Positions 16,314 through 25,332 of a DNA stretch of 64,000 bases are shown one piece after another. Location of the stretch: NCBI RefSeq assembly GCF_014451325.2, contig NZ_JACSCH020000022.1:96162-160161 (forward strand). The letters are read 5' to 3'. A program made the translations under genes and the position numbers. Source of the DNA: Streptomyces sp. CB02980 (GTDB taxonomy: Bacteria > Actinomycetota > Actinomycetes > Streptomycetales > Streptomycetaceae). Every line of letters begins with the position of its first letter. Positions within the stretch are counted from its first letter, which is position 1. The notes below the pieces were generated by a model that ran no database searches, was not told the DNA's origin, and worked only from the letters and a program-made list of their open reading frames with translations.

Positions 16314-18068
16314 ATGCCCGTTCTCCAGACAGACAAGGCCGGTTTCCTGCTCGACGGCCGACCCTTCCGGCTCCTGTCCGGAGGCCTGCACTACTTCCGG
16401 GTCCACCCCGGACAGTGGGCCGATCGCCTGCGCAAGGCCCGGCTCATGGGGCTCAACACCGTCGAGACCTACGTCCCCTGGAACCTCCACCAGCCACGCC
16501 CCGACACCTTCCGCCTCGACGGCGGCCTCGACCTGCCGCGCTTCGTCGAACTCGCCGCCGCCGAGGGTCTGCACGTCCTGCTCAGGCCCGGCCCGTACAT
16601 CTGCGCCGAGTGGGAGGGCGGTGGGCTTCCGTCCTGGCTGCTCGCCGAACCGGACATACGGCTGCGCTCCGGCGATCCCCGGTTCCTGGCGGCCGTCGAC
16701 GACTACCTCGACCGCCTGCTCACACCCCTCCGGCCGCACCTCGCCTCGCAGGGCGGCCCGATCCTCGCCGTACAGGTGGAGAACGAGTACGGGGCGTACG
16801 GCGACGACACCGCCTATCTGGAGCACCTCGCCGACTCCCTGCGCCGCTGCGGGGTCGACGTCCCCCTGTTCACCTGCGACCAGCCGGTGGACCTGGAGCG
16901 CGGCGCGCTGCCCGGTGTCCTCGCCACGGCCAACTTCGGCAGCCGCTCGGCCCACCATCTTGCCGCTCTGCGCGCGCAGCGTCCCGAAGGGCCGCTGATG
17001 ACCTCGGAGTTCTGGATCGGCTGGTTCGACCGCTGGGGCGCGCACCATGTGGTCAGGGACCCGGACACGGCGGCCCGGGAGCTGGACGAACTACTCGCCA
17101 CCGGCGCGTCGGTCAACTTCTACATGTTCCACGGCGGCACCAACTTCGGCTTCACCAACGGCGCGAACGACAAGGGGACCTACCGCCCCACCGTCACGTC
17201 CTACGACTACGACTCCCCGCTCGACGAGGCCGGCGACCCGACGGCGAAGTACACGGCCTTCCGTGACGTCATCGCCAAGTACGCCCCCGTTCCGAGCGAG
17301 CCCGTACCCGCTCCCGGCCCCAAACTCGCCCTTCCCGCAATCGCGTTGACGGAGAGCGCCGAGCTGTTGCCGCACGCGGCCGCGCTCTCCCCGTCGGCCG
17401 TGGAGTCGCGCCGCCCGCTCACGATGGAGGAGCTGGAGCAGGACTTCGGCTTCGTCCTCTACGAGACGACGCTGCCCGTAAGAGGCCCGGCGCTCCTCGA
17501 GATCGAGCAGGTCCGCGACCGTGCCCAGGTGTTCGTCGACGGGCAGCCCGTGGGCGTCCTGGAGCGCGAACTGCACCAGCACGCACTGGCGTTCACCGTG
17601 CCGCGGGCGGGCAGCGTTCTCACCGTCCTCGTGGAGAACCAGGGGCGGGTGAACTACGGGCAGGGCATCCACGACCGCAAGGGCCTGCTCGGGAAGGTCC
17701 TCCTGGACGGCGTCGAGCTCGCCGGCTGGACCAACCGCCCCCTCCCCCTGGCCGACCCGGCCGGCATCCCCTTCGCACCCACCACGGCGACGCCCGTCGG
17801 GCCGGCCTTCCACCGGGCCCTCTTCGACGTGGACGAGACCGCCGACACCTTCCTCCACCTGGACGGCTGGACCAAGGGCAACGCCTGGATCAACGGCTTC
17901 CCACTGGGCCGCTACTGGTCCCGGGGGCCACAGCGTTCCCTGTACGTCCCCGCTCCGGTGCTGCGCGCCGGCACGAACGAGCTCGTCGTCCTCGAACTCC
18001 ACGCCGGCCACCGGGAGCGTACGGTCACGTTCCGCGCGATGCCGGACCTCGGCCCGACGGAGGAGTAG
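16314..18068 (+). CDS. GH35 beta-galactosidase, cytoplasmic
   Basis: A 584-residue retaining beta-galactosidase of family GH35. The TIM-barrel begins FRLLSGGLHYFRVHPGQW. The family signature GGPILAVQVENEYGAYG holds the likely acid/base Glu158, and TSEFWIGWFDRWG holds the likely nucleophile Glu232. C-terminal beta domains follow (PVRGPALLEIEQVRDRAQVFVDGQPVGV and TFLHLDGWTKGNAWINGFPLGRYWSRGPQRSLYVP). There is no signal peptide, so it should act on imported galacto-oligosaccharides. ATG 16314 has an AGGAG site. The palindromic operator upstream suggests repression by one of the LacI proteins at 24-27 kb. The stop is 8 bp from that of the convergent regulator. Confidence 0.94.
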   Translation: MPVLQTDKAGFLLDGRPFRLLSGGLHYFRVHPGQWADRLRKARLMGLNTVETYVPWNLHQPRPDTFRLDGGLDLPRFVELAAAEGLHVLLRPGPYICAEWEGGGLPSWLLAEPDIRLRSGDPRFLAAVDDYLDRLLTPLRPHLASQGGPILAVQVENEYGAYGDDTAYLEHLADSLRRCGVDVPLFTCDQPVDLERGALPGVLATANFGSRSAHHLAALRAQRPEGPLMTSEFWIGWFDRWGAHHVVRDPDTAARELDELLATGASVNFYMFHGGTNFGFTNGANDKGTYRPTVTSYDYDSPLDEAGDPTAKYTAFRDVIAKYAPVPSEPVPAPGPKLALPAIALTESAELLPHAAALSPSAVESRRPLTMEELEQDFGFVLYETTLPVRGPALLEIEQVRDRAQVFVDGQPVGVLERELHQHALAFTVPRAGSVLTVLVENQGRVNYGQGIHDRKGLLGKVLLDGVELAGWTNRPLPLADPAGIPFAPTTATPVGPAFHRALFDVDETADTFLHLDGWTKGNAWINGFPLGRYWSRGPQRSLYVPAPVLRAGTNELVVLELHAGHRERTVTFRAMPDLGPTEE

Positions 18069-18076
18069 GGCTCCAC

Positions 18077-18829
18077 TCAGGCAGCGCCGTCCGGGGGCGT
18101 CGCCGTCCCGGGCGTCGCCGTCGAGGGCTTCGCGGAGAGGATCCCGCGGGCCTGCTCCGCGGCCCGGGCGGTGCTCTCGGAGACGAACTCGAGGAAGCGG
18201 GCGATGCCCTCCAGGCGGGCACCGGCCGGCGTACTGGAACCGAGGACGCCCACGCCCTGACGCGCGGTCTCGACGATCTGGAGGGCGGCGCGGGCGCTGG
18301 CCATCATCGACTGGTACCAGATGTCGTCGTCGACGACATAGCGCTCACGACGGCGCTCGTCGCGCTCACGACGGACGAGCCCCTGGCTGTCGAGGAACGC
18401 GATCGCCTTGGAGATGGACGCCGGGCTGACCTGGAGGTGCTGGACGAGCTCGGACGCGGTGAGGCTGCCCGAGTCGGTGAGGCAGAGACAGGCCATCACC
18501 CGGGCCATCATCTTGGGCGTCCCCGACTGTATGAGGACGGTCGTGAAGACCTCCTCGAACTCCCGCACCGCTTCGGCGTCGCGCCCGTCGGCCCGCACGG
18601 GCGCCTTCGCGTCCCGGGACGTGGCCTGCTTGCGGCGGGCCCGGTGCTCGGTGGCCCGGTGGGCGAGGTCGGAACGGTAGCCGGTGGGGCCGCCGTTCCG
18701 CATGACCTCGCGCGTGACCGTCGAGGTGGGACGGTCGAGCCGCCTGGCGATCTCGGCGTAGGCGAGGCCGTCCGCCAGTCCCAGCGCGATCTGCTGACGT
18801 TCCTGCTGGGTGAGCCTGCCTCCCGGCAT
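18077..18829 (-). CDS. two-HTH transcriptional regulator (HTH_38 + MarR/GbsR-like)
   Basis: A 250-residue DNA-binding protein. Residues 1-50 form an IS30/HTH_38-like helix-turn-helix (LTQQERQQIALGLADGLAYAEIARRLDRPTSTVTREVMRNGG). Residues about 90-170 form a winged helix (GSLTASELVQHLQVSPASISKAIAFLDSQGLVRRERDERRRERYVV). This architecture is typical of Streptomyces regulators divergent from DUF4097 genes, as here. ATG 18827-18829 follows AAGGAGA; an upstream in-frame extension would cover the promoter. It probably represses itself and the DUF4097 gene. Confidence 0.85.
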   Translation of the reverse strand: MPGGRLTQQERQQIALGLADGLAYAEIARRLDRPTSTVTREVMRNGGPTGYRSDLAHRATEHRARRKQATSRDAKAPVRADGRDAEAVREFEEVFTTVLIQSGTPKMMARVMACLCLTDSGSLTASELVQHLQVSPASISKAIAFLDSQGLVRRERDERRRERYVVDDDIWYQSMMASARAALQIVETARQGVGVLGSSTPAGARLEGIARFLEFVSESTARAAEQARGILSAKPSTATPGTATPPDGAA

Positions 18830-18879
18830 CGGGTCTCCTTCGTGATCCTTGGGGACCCCACTATAGCGTTCACCGTCAA

Positions 18880-19010
18880 TCCATTGCAACGAGCCGATGC
18901 AGGCGTGTTGCGTTAAGCGCAGACCCATTGCAATGAAATTGCGGCTTCTACCTGTAACAACGGGATTTCTACGCAACGACGTTGTTGCCAGACCCATGAA
19001 CGCAACGTAG
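18880..19010. promoter_or_regulatory. divergent promoter with repeated TTGC/GCAA operator half-sites
   Basis: This stretch is much less GC-rich than its surroundings and carries at least five copies of a TTGCRAY-like half-site: CATTGCAACG, GTTGCGTTAA, CATTGCAATG plus AAATTGCGG, and the near-palindrome GCAACGACGTTGTTGC at 18973-18988, then AACGCAACG. The spacing suggests several regulator dimers between the two divergent genes. Confidence 0.65.
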
Positions 19011-19075
19011 CTTTTCCCTCATCGGAAACAGCGGGCCGCCGCAAGGGCGGACCACCAGGATGAAGGAGCAGCACC

Positions 19076-19741
19076 ATGCAGAAGTTCGCCACCACCGCCG
19101 CCATCGCCGCCGTCCTCGACATCCCCGCCGGCCGCATCCAGCTCATCGCCGCCGACCGCGCCGACGCCACCGTCGACATCCGCCCCGCGAACGCCGCCAA
19201 GGGCGCCGACGTGAAGGCGGCCGAGCAGGTCACGGTCGAGTTCACCGACGGCGTCCTGCGGGTCGCCGCCGCTCCCGCGAAGAACAAGATCCTCGGCGAC
19301 CCCGGATCGGTCGAGGTGACCGTCCAGCTCCCGGCCGGCTCCCGCGTCGAGGCCAAGGCCGCCGCCGCCGAACTCCGCGGCGTCGGACGCCTCGGTGACG
19401 TCGTCCTCGAGGCCGCGCAGGGTCCGGTCAAGCTCGACGAGGCCGCGAGCGCCCACGTCACCCTGCTCGCCGGTGACATCACGGTCGGCCGTCTGGGCGG
19501 CTCCGCCGAGATCCGCACCCAGAAGGGCGACCTCCGCATCACCGAGGCCCTGGGCGGCACCGTCGTCCTGCGCACCGAGGCGGGCGACATCACGGTCGGC
19601 GCCGCCCGCGGCGTGTCCGCCACGCTCGACGCCGGCACCGGCTTCGGCCGCGTCCACAACGCCCTCGCCAACGCCGGCACCCCCGCCCTGACGCTCCACG
19701 CCACCACCTCCTACGGCGACATCACCGCCCGCAGCCTCTGA
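19076..19741 (+). CDS. DUF4097-family beta-strand repeat protein
   Basis: A 221-residue protein built of repeated short beta strands typical of DUF4097/adhesin-like solenoids: VTVQLPAGSRVEAKAAAAELRGVGRLGDVVLEAAQGPVKLDEA, HVTLLAGDITVGRLGGSAEIRTQKGDLRITEALGG, VVLRTEAGDITVGAARG. There is no signal peptide. The family function is unknown. GAAGGAG precedes ATG 19076, and it is divergent from the two-HTH regulator, its likely repressor. It converges on the GH30 gene with a shared hairpin terminator. Confidence 0.85.
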   Translation: MQKFATTAAIAAVLDIPAGRIQLIAADRADATVDIRPANAAKGADVKAAEQVTVEFTDGVLRVAAAPAKNKILGDPGSVEVTVQLPAGSRVEAKAAAAELRGVGRLGDVVLEAAQGPVKLDEAASAHVTLLAGDITVGRLGGSAEIRTQKGDLRITEALGGTVVLRTEAGDITVGAARGVSATLDAGTGFGRVHNALANAGTPALTLHATTSYGDITARSL

Positions 19742-19755
19742 TGCGGACCGCCCGA

Positions 19756-19794
19756 GGGCGGCGCCCTCCGACCGGATGTCGGAGGACGCCGCCC
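19756..19794. terminator. bidirectional terminator hairpin
   Basis: GGGCGGCGCCCTCCGAC pairs with GTCGGAGGACGCCGCCC (17-bp stem, one mismatch, 5-nt loop) between the convergent DUF4097 and GH30 genes. Confidence 0.85.
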
Positions 19795-19823
19795 CGTCGG
19801 CGTTCGCGGCCGCGCCGCGTCCG

Positions 19824-22253
19824 TCAGCCGAACCGCAGCTGCTGGTTCGTGCCGCCGGTACAGGTGGACTGGCGCAGGGCCGCCCCGTCGACCTTCGAAG
19901 ACCCCGCCACTTCCAGGCACTTGGCGCTGTGGCGCGCCACGAGCGTGACGTGGCCGGTGGCGGCCTGCCGTACCGCCCACTCCTGGTTCCGGCCGCCGTT
20001 GCAGGTGTACTGGAACGCCTGGGCGCCGTCGGCGGTCGAAGCGCCGCTGACGTCCAGGCACTTGCCGCTGTGCCGGGCGACGACGTTCACGTAGCCGGTC
20101 GCGGTGGGCCGGAGCGCCCACTGCTGGTTCGCTCCCCCGTTGCATCCGTACTGCACGACGGTCGTGCCGTCGGCCGTCGAAGCGCCCACCACGTCCAGGC
20201 ACTTGGAGCTGTGCCGGAACACCGGCGTACGCCAGGTGTCGGACGCGGCCGGCCGGAAGCTCCAGGACTGGTTGGCCCCGGTCGTCGGCCGGTAGACGCC
20301 CGCCTCGGCCCCGTCGTTCGTCGCCGCCCCGAAGACGTCCAGGAGCAGGCCGGACGCGCTGTTGACGAGCGTGGCGTGGCCGTCGCCCGTGGTGGAACGC
20401 ATCCACCGTTGTTCGGCGCCGGTTCCGGGGGCCGCGAAGCCGAGCGTCCCCGACGTCACCGCGAGCGCCTTGCCCGTCCTGGCGTTGGTCACGCGGTACG
20501 TGGCCGCGCTGCCCCAGTCGGTCGCCGAGAGCTTGGTGAAGGTCCACTGCTGTGCGGTGTCCGCCGGGTTCGGCGTGCGCTGCACCGGCAGGTCCCGCTC
20601 CGCGACGGTGGTGACGGCGAGCGCCATCCCGCTGTGGTCGTTGAGGATCTGCCGGGCCGTGCCGACGGGCGCGCTCGTGGCGGCGGTGTTCACTCCCGTG
20701 ACGCCCGGGAGGACGAAGGTGGTGACGGATCCGGCGCCGACGGTGGCCTTCAGTGTCCTCCCCACCGTGGCGAGGTCCGTACCGCGCTGGACGTCCCGGG
20801 TCGCGTCGGTGGTGTATCGCTCGACGGTCCCGCCGACGGTCCCGAAACCATCGAGGTCGAGGGTGAGTTCACGGTCCGTCCCGCTGCGGTTGGTGTGGAC
20901 GAGGACGAGCCCCTGTCCGCCGGGCCGTACCGCCGCGAGGGTGTCGGGGTCGTCGGTGGTGAGGACGCGGGCGCCGGGCCTGACGAACCGGCTGTACTGG
21001 GCCATCACCCCGTACTTCTTGTTCTTGCGGAGCGGTTCGGTGGCCGCGTCGGCGGGGGTGAAGTCGGTCTGGATGAGGCCCCAGTTGGAGTTCTCCCGGC
21101 CGGGCGTCATGTTCTCGTAGTCCTCGACGGCCTGCCACAACACCCAGGCGCGGGGCTCCAGTTCCCTGATGTCGTCGTTGATCCGGCGGGCCAGGTCGAG
21201 CCCCGGGCTCATGTCGGTGAAGCTCTGCGGCACGCTGCCGCCGAGGTCCACCTCCGACATCCACAGCGGGGTGGCCTCGCCCTTGGCGATGTCACGGACG
21301 CCGGTGCGCCCGCCCGTCCCGTACGTGTGGGTGTTGATCCGGCCCACGGAATCGCGGACGGCGGGTGCGTACTGCTCCCAGTTCGCGCGGGCCGTCGACG
21401 GGTTCGTCTCGTCCATGGCGGCGATCGGGGTGGCGTCGCCCCGGGCGTCGAGGGCGGCGCGCAGCGTGCTGATCATCCGGGCCTGCGAGGCGGGGTCCCA
21501 GTGGGAGCCCTCCTGGCGTCCGCCGGCCCGCCAGTAGTCGGTGTTCGGCTCGTTGACCGGGGAGATCGAGTCGAAGGTGACGCCTGAGCCCTGCTCGGCG
21601 CGCCGGAGGGAACCGGCGAGGTAGGCGGCGAACCGCTCGTACTGGTCGGTGCGGAGGTTGTCCTGCCGGGGGTCGGTCGCGCCGGAGACGAGACCGCTGC
21701 GGGTCATGAAGTACGGGGCGGAGTTGGAGAAGGCCTCGAAGGTGTCGGCGCCGCGGGCCTTGGCGGCGGAGAGCCACCAGCGCTGGTTGGCGTCGGCCGC
21801 GTCGTTCCAGTGGGCGGGGTCGTCCGGGTCCCACCAGTCGGGGGACTCGGCTCCCGGCCGGTTCCAGTAGCCGGGCACGGCGCCGCCGGCGCGCATGTAG
21901 GGGACGGTCTCGGGGCTGTCGCCGCCGCCGATGTTGTAGCGGGCGACGGTGAATCCGAGGCCGTCCGCGCCGTAGAGGGCGTCCGCGAGGGCGTTGCGTC
22001 GCTCGTCGGGCCAGCCGCCGGTGACGTTCGCGAACCAGGCGAGGGCGGTCCCCCACCCTTCGAAGGCGGGCTGCTGGTAGCTGGGGTCGGGCCGGACAGT
22101 CAGGGCGTCGGCCGCGGCGGCGACCGCCGTGGGTGCGGAGGCCGCCGGGGCGGCGGCGACGGTGGGCAGGGCGAGCGCGGCGGTGGCGGCGAGGGCGCCG
22201 AGCCGGGTGTTCCGGCGGCGCCCGCAGGCGCTTCGGACGGAGGGGGGCTGCAC
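19824..22253 (-). CDS. secreted GH30 glycosidase (endo-beta-1,6-galactanase-like) with two ricin/CBM13 domains
   Basis: An 809-residue exported enzyme with an Ala-rich Sec signal ending near residue 50. The GH30 (beta/alpha)8 domain starts QQPAFEGWGTALAWFANVTGGWPDERR. The likely acid/base Glu is in ISPVNEPNTDYW and the likely nucleophile in PLWMSEVDLGG. A beta-sandwich ending TTFVLPGV follows at about 430-535. The C-terminus has two ricin-B lectin modules: a degenerate one at about 540-680 and a canonical one at 690-809 with three QxW-type repeats (KCLDVVGASTADG, KCLDVSGASTADG, KCLEVAGSSKVDG). The catalytic text fits subfamily GH30_5, whose characterised Streptomyces member cleaves beta-1,6-galactan. 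The start is GTG 22251-22253 with an AGGGAG site. Substrate assignment is by family recollection. Confidence 0.85.
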   Translation of the reverse strand: MQPPSVRSACGRRRNTRLGALAATAALALPTVAAAPAASAPTAVAAAADALTVRPDPSYQQPAFEGWGTALAWFANVTGGWPDERRNALADALYGADGLGFTVARYNIGGGDSPETVPYMRAGGAVPGYWNRPGAESPDWWDPDDPAHWNDAADANQRWWLSAAKARGADTFEAFSNSAPYFMTRSGLVSGATDPRQDNLRTDQYERFAAYLAGSLRRAEQGSGVTFDSISPVNEPNTDYWRAGGRQEGSHWDPASQARMISTLRAALDARGDATPIAAMDETNPSTARANWEQYAPAVRDSVGRINTHTYGTGGRTGVRDIAKGEATPLWMSEVDLGGSVPQSFTDMSPGLDLARRINDDIRELEPRAWVLWQAVEDYENMTPGRENSNWGLIQTDFTPADAATEPLRKNKKYGVMAQYSRFVRPGARVLTTDDPDTLAAVRPGGQGLVLVHTNRSGTDRELTLDLDGFGTVGGTVERYTTDATRDVQRGTDLATVGRTLKATVGAGSVTTFVLPGVTGVNTAATSAPVGTARQILNDHSGMALAVTTVAERDLPVQRTPNPADTAQQWTFTKLSATDWGSAATYRVTNARTGKALAVTSGTLGFAAPGTGAEQRWMRSTTGDGHATLVNSASGLLLDVFGAATNDGAEAGVYRPTTGANQSWSFRPAASDTWRTPVFRHSSKCLDVVGASTADGTTVVQYGCNGGANQQWALRPTATGYVNVVARHSGKCLDVSGASTADGAQAFQYTCNGGRNQEWAVRQAATGHVTLVARHSAKCLEVAGSSKVDGAALRQSTCTGGTNQQLRFG

Positions 22254-22370
22254 GTGTTCACTCCCTGAGGGGTGCGATGGCGTGGGTCGGACGGGCGGGG
22301 ACGGGCGTGCTCGGACGGGCGGGAAGGGAGGGGCGGACTCGGACGTGTGGGAACGGAGGGACGGGATCAG

Positions 22371-22509
22371 ACGGCCGGGGACGGGCAGTGCTCAGACGGG
22401 CGGGGACGGGCGGTGCTCAGACGGCCGGGGACGGGCAGTGCTCAGACCGCGGCGCTCAGACCCGGTGCTCAGACCGCCATGCTCGGACCGCCGTGCTCAG
22501 ACCGCCGTG
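22371..22509. repeat. 25-bp and ~14-bp tandem repeats spanning the GH43 stop
   Basis: Three 25-bp units (ACGGCCGGGGACGGGCAGTGCTCAG) at 22371-22445 are followed by about five shorter units (ACCGCCGTGCTCAG) to 22509. The GH43 stop (TCA at 22497-22499 on this strand) lies within the array, and nearly every unit repeats the same CTCAG context. Confidence 0.9.
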
Positions 22510-23948
22510 CGGCTCCACCGCTGGTTGGTGCCGCTGTTGCAGGTCCACTGGACGAGCGCGGTGCCGTCCGCCGTGGACGTGTTGGTGACGTCGAGGCACC
22601 TGCCGCTGTGGACGGCGACCAGCTGCACGCCCGTACCCGCGCCGGTCACGCTCCACCGCTGCCCGGCCCACCCGTCGCAGGTGTACTGCGCGACGGCGGC
22701 GCCGTCGGCGGTCGAACCGCCGTTCACGGTGAGGCACTTGCCGCTGTAGCGGGCGACGATCTGGACCTGGCCGCTGCCGACGCTCCGGAGCCAGAACTGC
22801 TGGTTGACGCTGTTGCCGCCGCAGCTCCACTGGATGACGGCGCCGCCGTCGGCGGTGGACCGGTCGGCGACGTCGGCGCACTTTCCGCTGTGCGCCGCCG
22901 TGAGGGTCTCCCAGCTGCCGAGGCCCTTCACCGTGCCGGCTGCCGTGTCCACGGTGATCTGCGGGAAGTAGTCCATGGTCATGGTCGTCTTCGTGGGGAA
23001 GCGGAGCGGCAGCCAGACGTACTGGGAGTCGTTGACGTTGCCGCCCATGGAGTTGCCCCAGCGGTCGCCGAGGTAGAGGTACGAGGTGCCGGCGGTGCCC
23101 TGGACGGGCAGGACGTACGCGGTCTGGGAGCCGTACGCGGTCCCGTCGCCGATGTCCTTCAGACCGCTCCAGGTTCCGGTGACGCTGCTCGCGGTGCCGT
23201 ACTTCTGCTGGTTGGGGGACCAGCCGGTGGCACCGGAGGTGAGCAGGAAGTAGACGCCGTTGCGCTTGAAGAGGGCGGGGGCCTCGCGCCACTGTCCGGG
23301 CCAGAGCTTCTGGACCTGGGAGGCGATACCGGTGTAGTCGGCGGTCAGCCGGTAGACGTGGAGGTCGGCGTTCTCGTTGGCGGCGGAGATCATGTAGCCC
23401 GCGCCGTCGGTGTCGACGAAGGTCGTGATGTCACGGGACATGTGGCCGAGCGGGCGGAAGCTGCCGAGCCAGGTGTAGTCGCCGTCGACGGTCGAGGAGA
23501 CGGCGACCGCGGCGCGCGCCTCGCCGTAGTCCGTGGCGTTCTCCTTGTGCATCCACATCACGAACTGCCCGGTGGCCGCGTTGTACATGACCTTGGGGCG
23601 CTCGATGTTGGCCGACTGCAGCTCCGGGTCGGTGCTCTGGGTGAGGACGTGGTTCCGGAACTCCCAGGTCCGCAGGTCGGTGGAGCGGTAGGCGGAGACG
23701 TACCGGAAGGTGTTGTCTGCGTTCCGGTTCTCGCCGAACCAGTAGTAGTACGAGCCGGCCTTGACGACTCCGCCGCCGTGGGCGTGCACGGGGTTGCCCG
23801 CCGGGTCGGTGAACCGAGTGGCGTTGGTGACGGTCGCCGTGGCGGCCTGGGCCGTACCGGCCGGGCCGAGGAGGGAGCCGAGAAGGGAGAAGAGGACGGC
23901 ACAGAGCGCGGTGAGCACCGTGAACGTCCCCGAGGGAGTGCGTCGCAT
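22497..23948 (-). CDS. secreted GH43 glycosidase (exo-beta-1,3-galactanase-like, GH43_24) with ricin/CBM13 domain
   Basis: A 483-residue exported enzyme with a signal peptide to about residue 33 (ending GTAQA). The five-bladed propeller begins TDPAGNPVHAHGGGVVKAGSYYYWFGE, a text typical of exo-beta-1,3-galactanases of subfamily GH43_24, and continues NIERPKVMYN and FVMWMHKE. A likely catalytic acid is Glu in QWREAPALFKRNGVYFLLTSGATGW; the family is reported to use Gln instead of Asp as base, and GSQTAYVL is a candidate. The C-terminal ricin-B module has three QxW repeats (KCADVADRSTADG, KCLTVNGGSTADG, RCLDVTNTSTADG). ATG 23946-23948 is preceded by CGAGG. The gene is divergent from a lacI gene with two operators between them. 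Confidence 0.87.
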   Translation of the reverse strand: MRRTPSGTFTVLTALCAVLFSLLGSLLGPAGTAQAATATVTNATRFTDPAGNPVHAHGGGVVKAGSYYYWFGENRNADNTFRYVSAYRSTDLRTWEFRNHVLTQSTDPELQSANIERPKVMYNAATGQFVMWMHKENATDYGEARAAVAVSSTVDGDYTWLGSFRPLGHMSRDITTFVDTDGAGYMISAANENADLHVYRLTADYTGIASQVQKLWPGQWREAPALFKRNGVYFLLTSGATGWSPNQQKYGTASSVTGTWSGLKDIGDGTAYGSQTAYVLPVQGTAGTSYLYLGDRWGNSMGGNVNDSQYVWLPLRFPTKTTMTMDYFPQITVDTAAGTVKGLGSWETLTAAHSGKCADVADRSTADGGAVIQWSCGGNSVNQQFWLRSVGSGQVQIVARYSGKCLTVNGGSTADGAAVAQYTCDGWAGQRWSVTGAGTGVQLVAVHSGRCLDVTNTSTADGTALVQWTCNSGTNQRWSRTAV

Positions 23949-24097
23949 GATCGCGTACCTCGTGGCTGTGGGGAGGGGGAAGGGGGTGGCGATGCGGTAC
24001 GGCCGGACGCACCGGGGGGTGCGGGGAGCCGGCCGGGGGCGGGAACGCACGCCGAGGCCTGGATGCCGCCGTGTTTCGCGGAGGTGTCGCCCCTTCG

Positions 24098-24113
24098 ATG
24101 TTCGCGTAAACAC
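24098..24113. promoter_or_regulatory. LacI-type operator (imperfect)
   Basis: ATGTTCGCGTAAACAC matches the perfect palindrome at 16258 at 13 of 16 positions. It lies on the GH43 side of the divergent region. Confidence 0.75.
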
Positions 24114-24196
24114 GAGCGGTTCGGGGGAGAGTCTGGGAGGGGCGAATCGGACTGTCAAGGAATCGGACAACATCCACGGGGGTTTGACCGCCTCTG

Positions 24197-24212
24197 ATGT
24201 TTGCGTCAACAT
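24197..24212. promoter_or_regulatory. LacI-type operator
   Basis: ATGTTTGCGTCAACAT matches the palindrome at 16258 at 14 of 16 positions. It lies on the lacI side, suggesting autoregulation. Confidence 0.78.
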
Positions 24213-24282
24213 GCACGCAGTACGGCAGTACGGTCGCCCGCGCGCGCGGGCGGCCTCCAGTTCCCTCCGGAAGGCCCCGCGC

Positions 24283-25332
24283 GTGGTGACGGACAGGAAA
24301 ACGAAGTCCCCGCGGTCGCGGCCGGCCCGGCAGTGGCCCTCCATGGCGGACGTCGCCACGATGGCGGGCGTCTCCTCGCAGACGGTGTCGCGCGTGGCCA
24401 ACAACCGCGAGAACGTCGACGCGAGCACCCGCGAGAAGGTGCTCTCCGCCATGCAGACGCTCGGCTACCGCCCCAACACCGCGGCCCGCGCCCTGGTCAC
24501 GGGCAGGTTCGGCGCCCTGGGCGTGGTCAGCTTCGACGTCGGCGCGCACGGCAACGCCCGCACCCTGGCCGCGATCGCCGACGCCGCCCGCGAGGCCGAC
24601 TTCTCCGTCAACTTCATGGGCATCAGGGCCCAGACGGAGGCCGCCGTCCGGCGCGCGTTCCAGCATCTGATGCTGCAGTCCGTCGACGGCATCGTGCTCG
24701 TCGAGTCCCAGATGCTCGACACCCCGTCCCTCCATCTCCCACCGTCGATGCCGGTGGTCGTCGCCGACGGCGACACCGGCCACCGGTATCCCAACGTCGA
24801 CTTCGACCAGGCCCACGGCGCGCACAGCGTCGTGAGCCACCTCCTCGGCCTCGGGCACCGGACGGTCTGGCATCTGGCGGGCCCTCGCGACTCGTTCGCC
24901 GCGCGGCGGCGCTCCGAGTCCTGGGAGCGCACCCTGGCCGCCGCGGGCGCGCCCGTACCCCCGGTGCTGTACGGGGACTGGACGGCGGAGTCCGGCTACC
25001 GGGCCGGCCTCGGCATCGCACGCCGCCGGGAGGTGACCGCCGTCTTCGCCGCCAACGACCAGATGGCGCTCGGAATGCTGCGGGCCCTGCGCGAGTCGGG
25101 GCGCGACGTGCCCGGGGACATCAGCGTGGCCGGCTTCGACGACATCGCCGAGGCCGCGTATCTCCATCCGCCGCTGACGACGGTGCACCAGGACTTCGAG
25201 GTGGTCGGCCGGCACTGCGTCTCGCTGCTGCTCGACCAGATCGAGGGCCGCACGGACGGCCCCCGCCGCAGGGCGGTGGAACCGGTCCTGGTGGTCCGCT
25301 CGAGTACGGCCCCGCCACCGCCGGGGGCTTAG
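24283..25332 (+). CDS. LacI-family transcriptional regulator (paralogue 1)
   Basis: A 349-residue repressor. The N-terminal HTH is SMADVATMAGVSSQTVSRVANNRENVDASTREKVLSAMQTLGYRPNTAARAL. The effector domain has the periplasmic-binding fold: GALGVVSFDVGAHGNARTLAAIADAA, VDGIVLVESQMLD, AVFAANDQMALGMLRALRESGRDVPGDISVAGFDDIAEAAYLHPPLTTVHQDFE. It probably binds the ATGTTTACGTAAACAT-like sites and responds to a galactan-derived sugar. The start is uncertain: GTG 24283 or GTG 24286, both after GGAAGG. The stop TAG overlaps the first base of a MITE-like element. It is a close paralogue of the repressor at 26078-27148. Confidence 0.9.
   Translation: MVTDRKTKSPRSRPARQWPSMADVATMAGVSSQTVSRVANNRENVDASTREKVLSAMQTLGYRPNTAARALVTGRFGALGVVSFDVGAHGNARTLAAIADAAREADFSVNFMGIRAQTEAAVRRAFQHLMLQSVDGIVLVESQMLDTPSLHLPPSMPVVVADGDTGHRYPNVDFDQAHGAHSVVSHLLGLGHRTVWHLAGPRDSFAARRRSESWERTLAAAGAPVPPVLYGDWTAESGYRAGLGIARRREVTAVFAANDQMALGMLRALRESGRDVPGDISVAGFDDIAEAAYLHPPLTTVHQDFEVVGRHCVSLLLDQIEGRTDGPRRRAVEPVLVVRSSTAPPPPGA

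Larger units (their letters stand above)
23949..24282. promoter_or_regulatory. GH43/LacI divergent promoter region
   Basis: A 334-bp region with two operator copies about 100 bp apart (24098-24113 and 24197-24212), which allows repression of both directions or loop formation. The part around 24060-24230 is comparatively AT-rich. No gene is evident. Confidence 0.7.
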
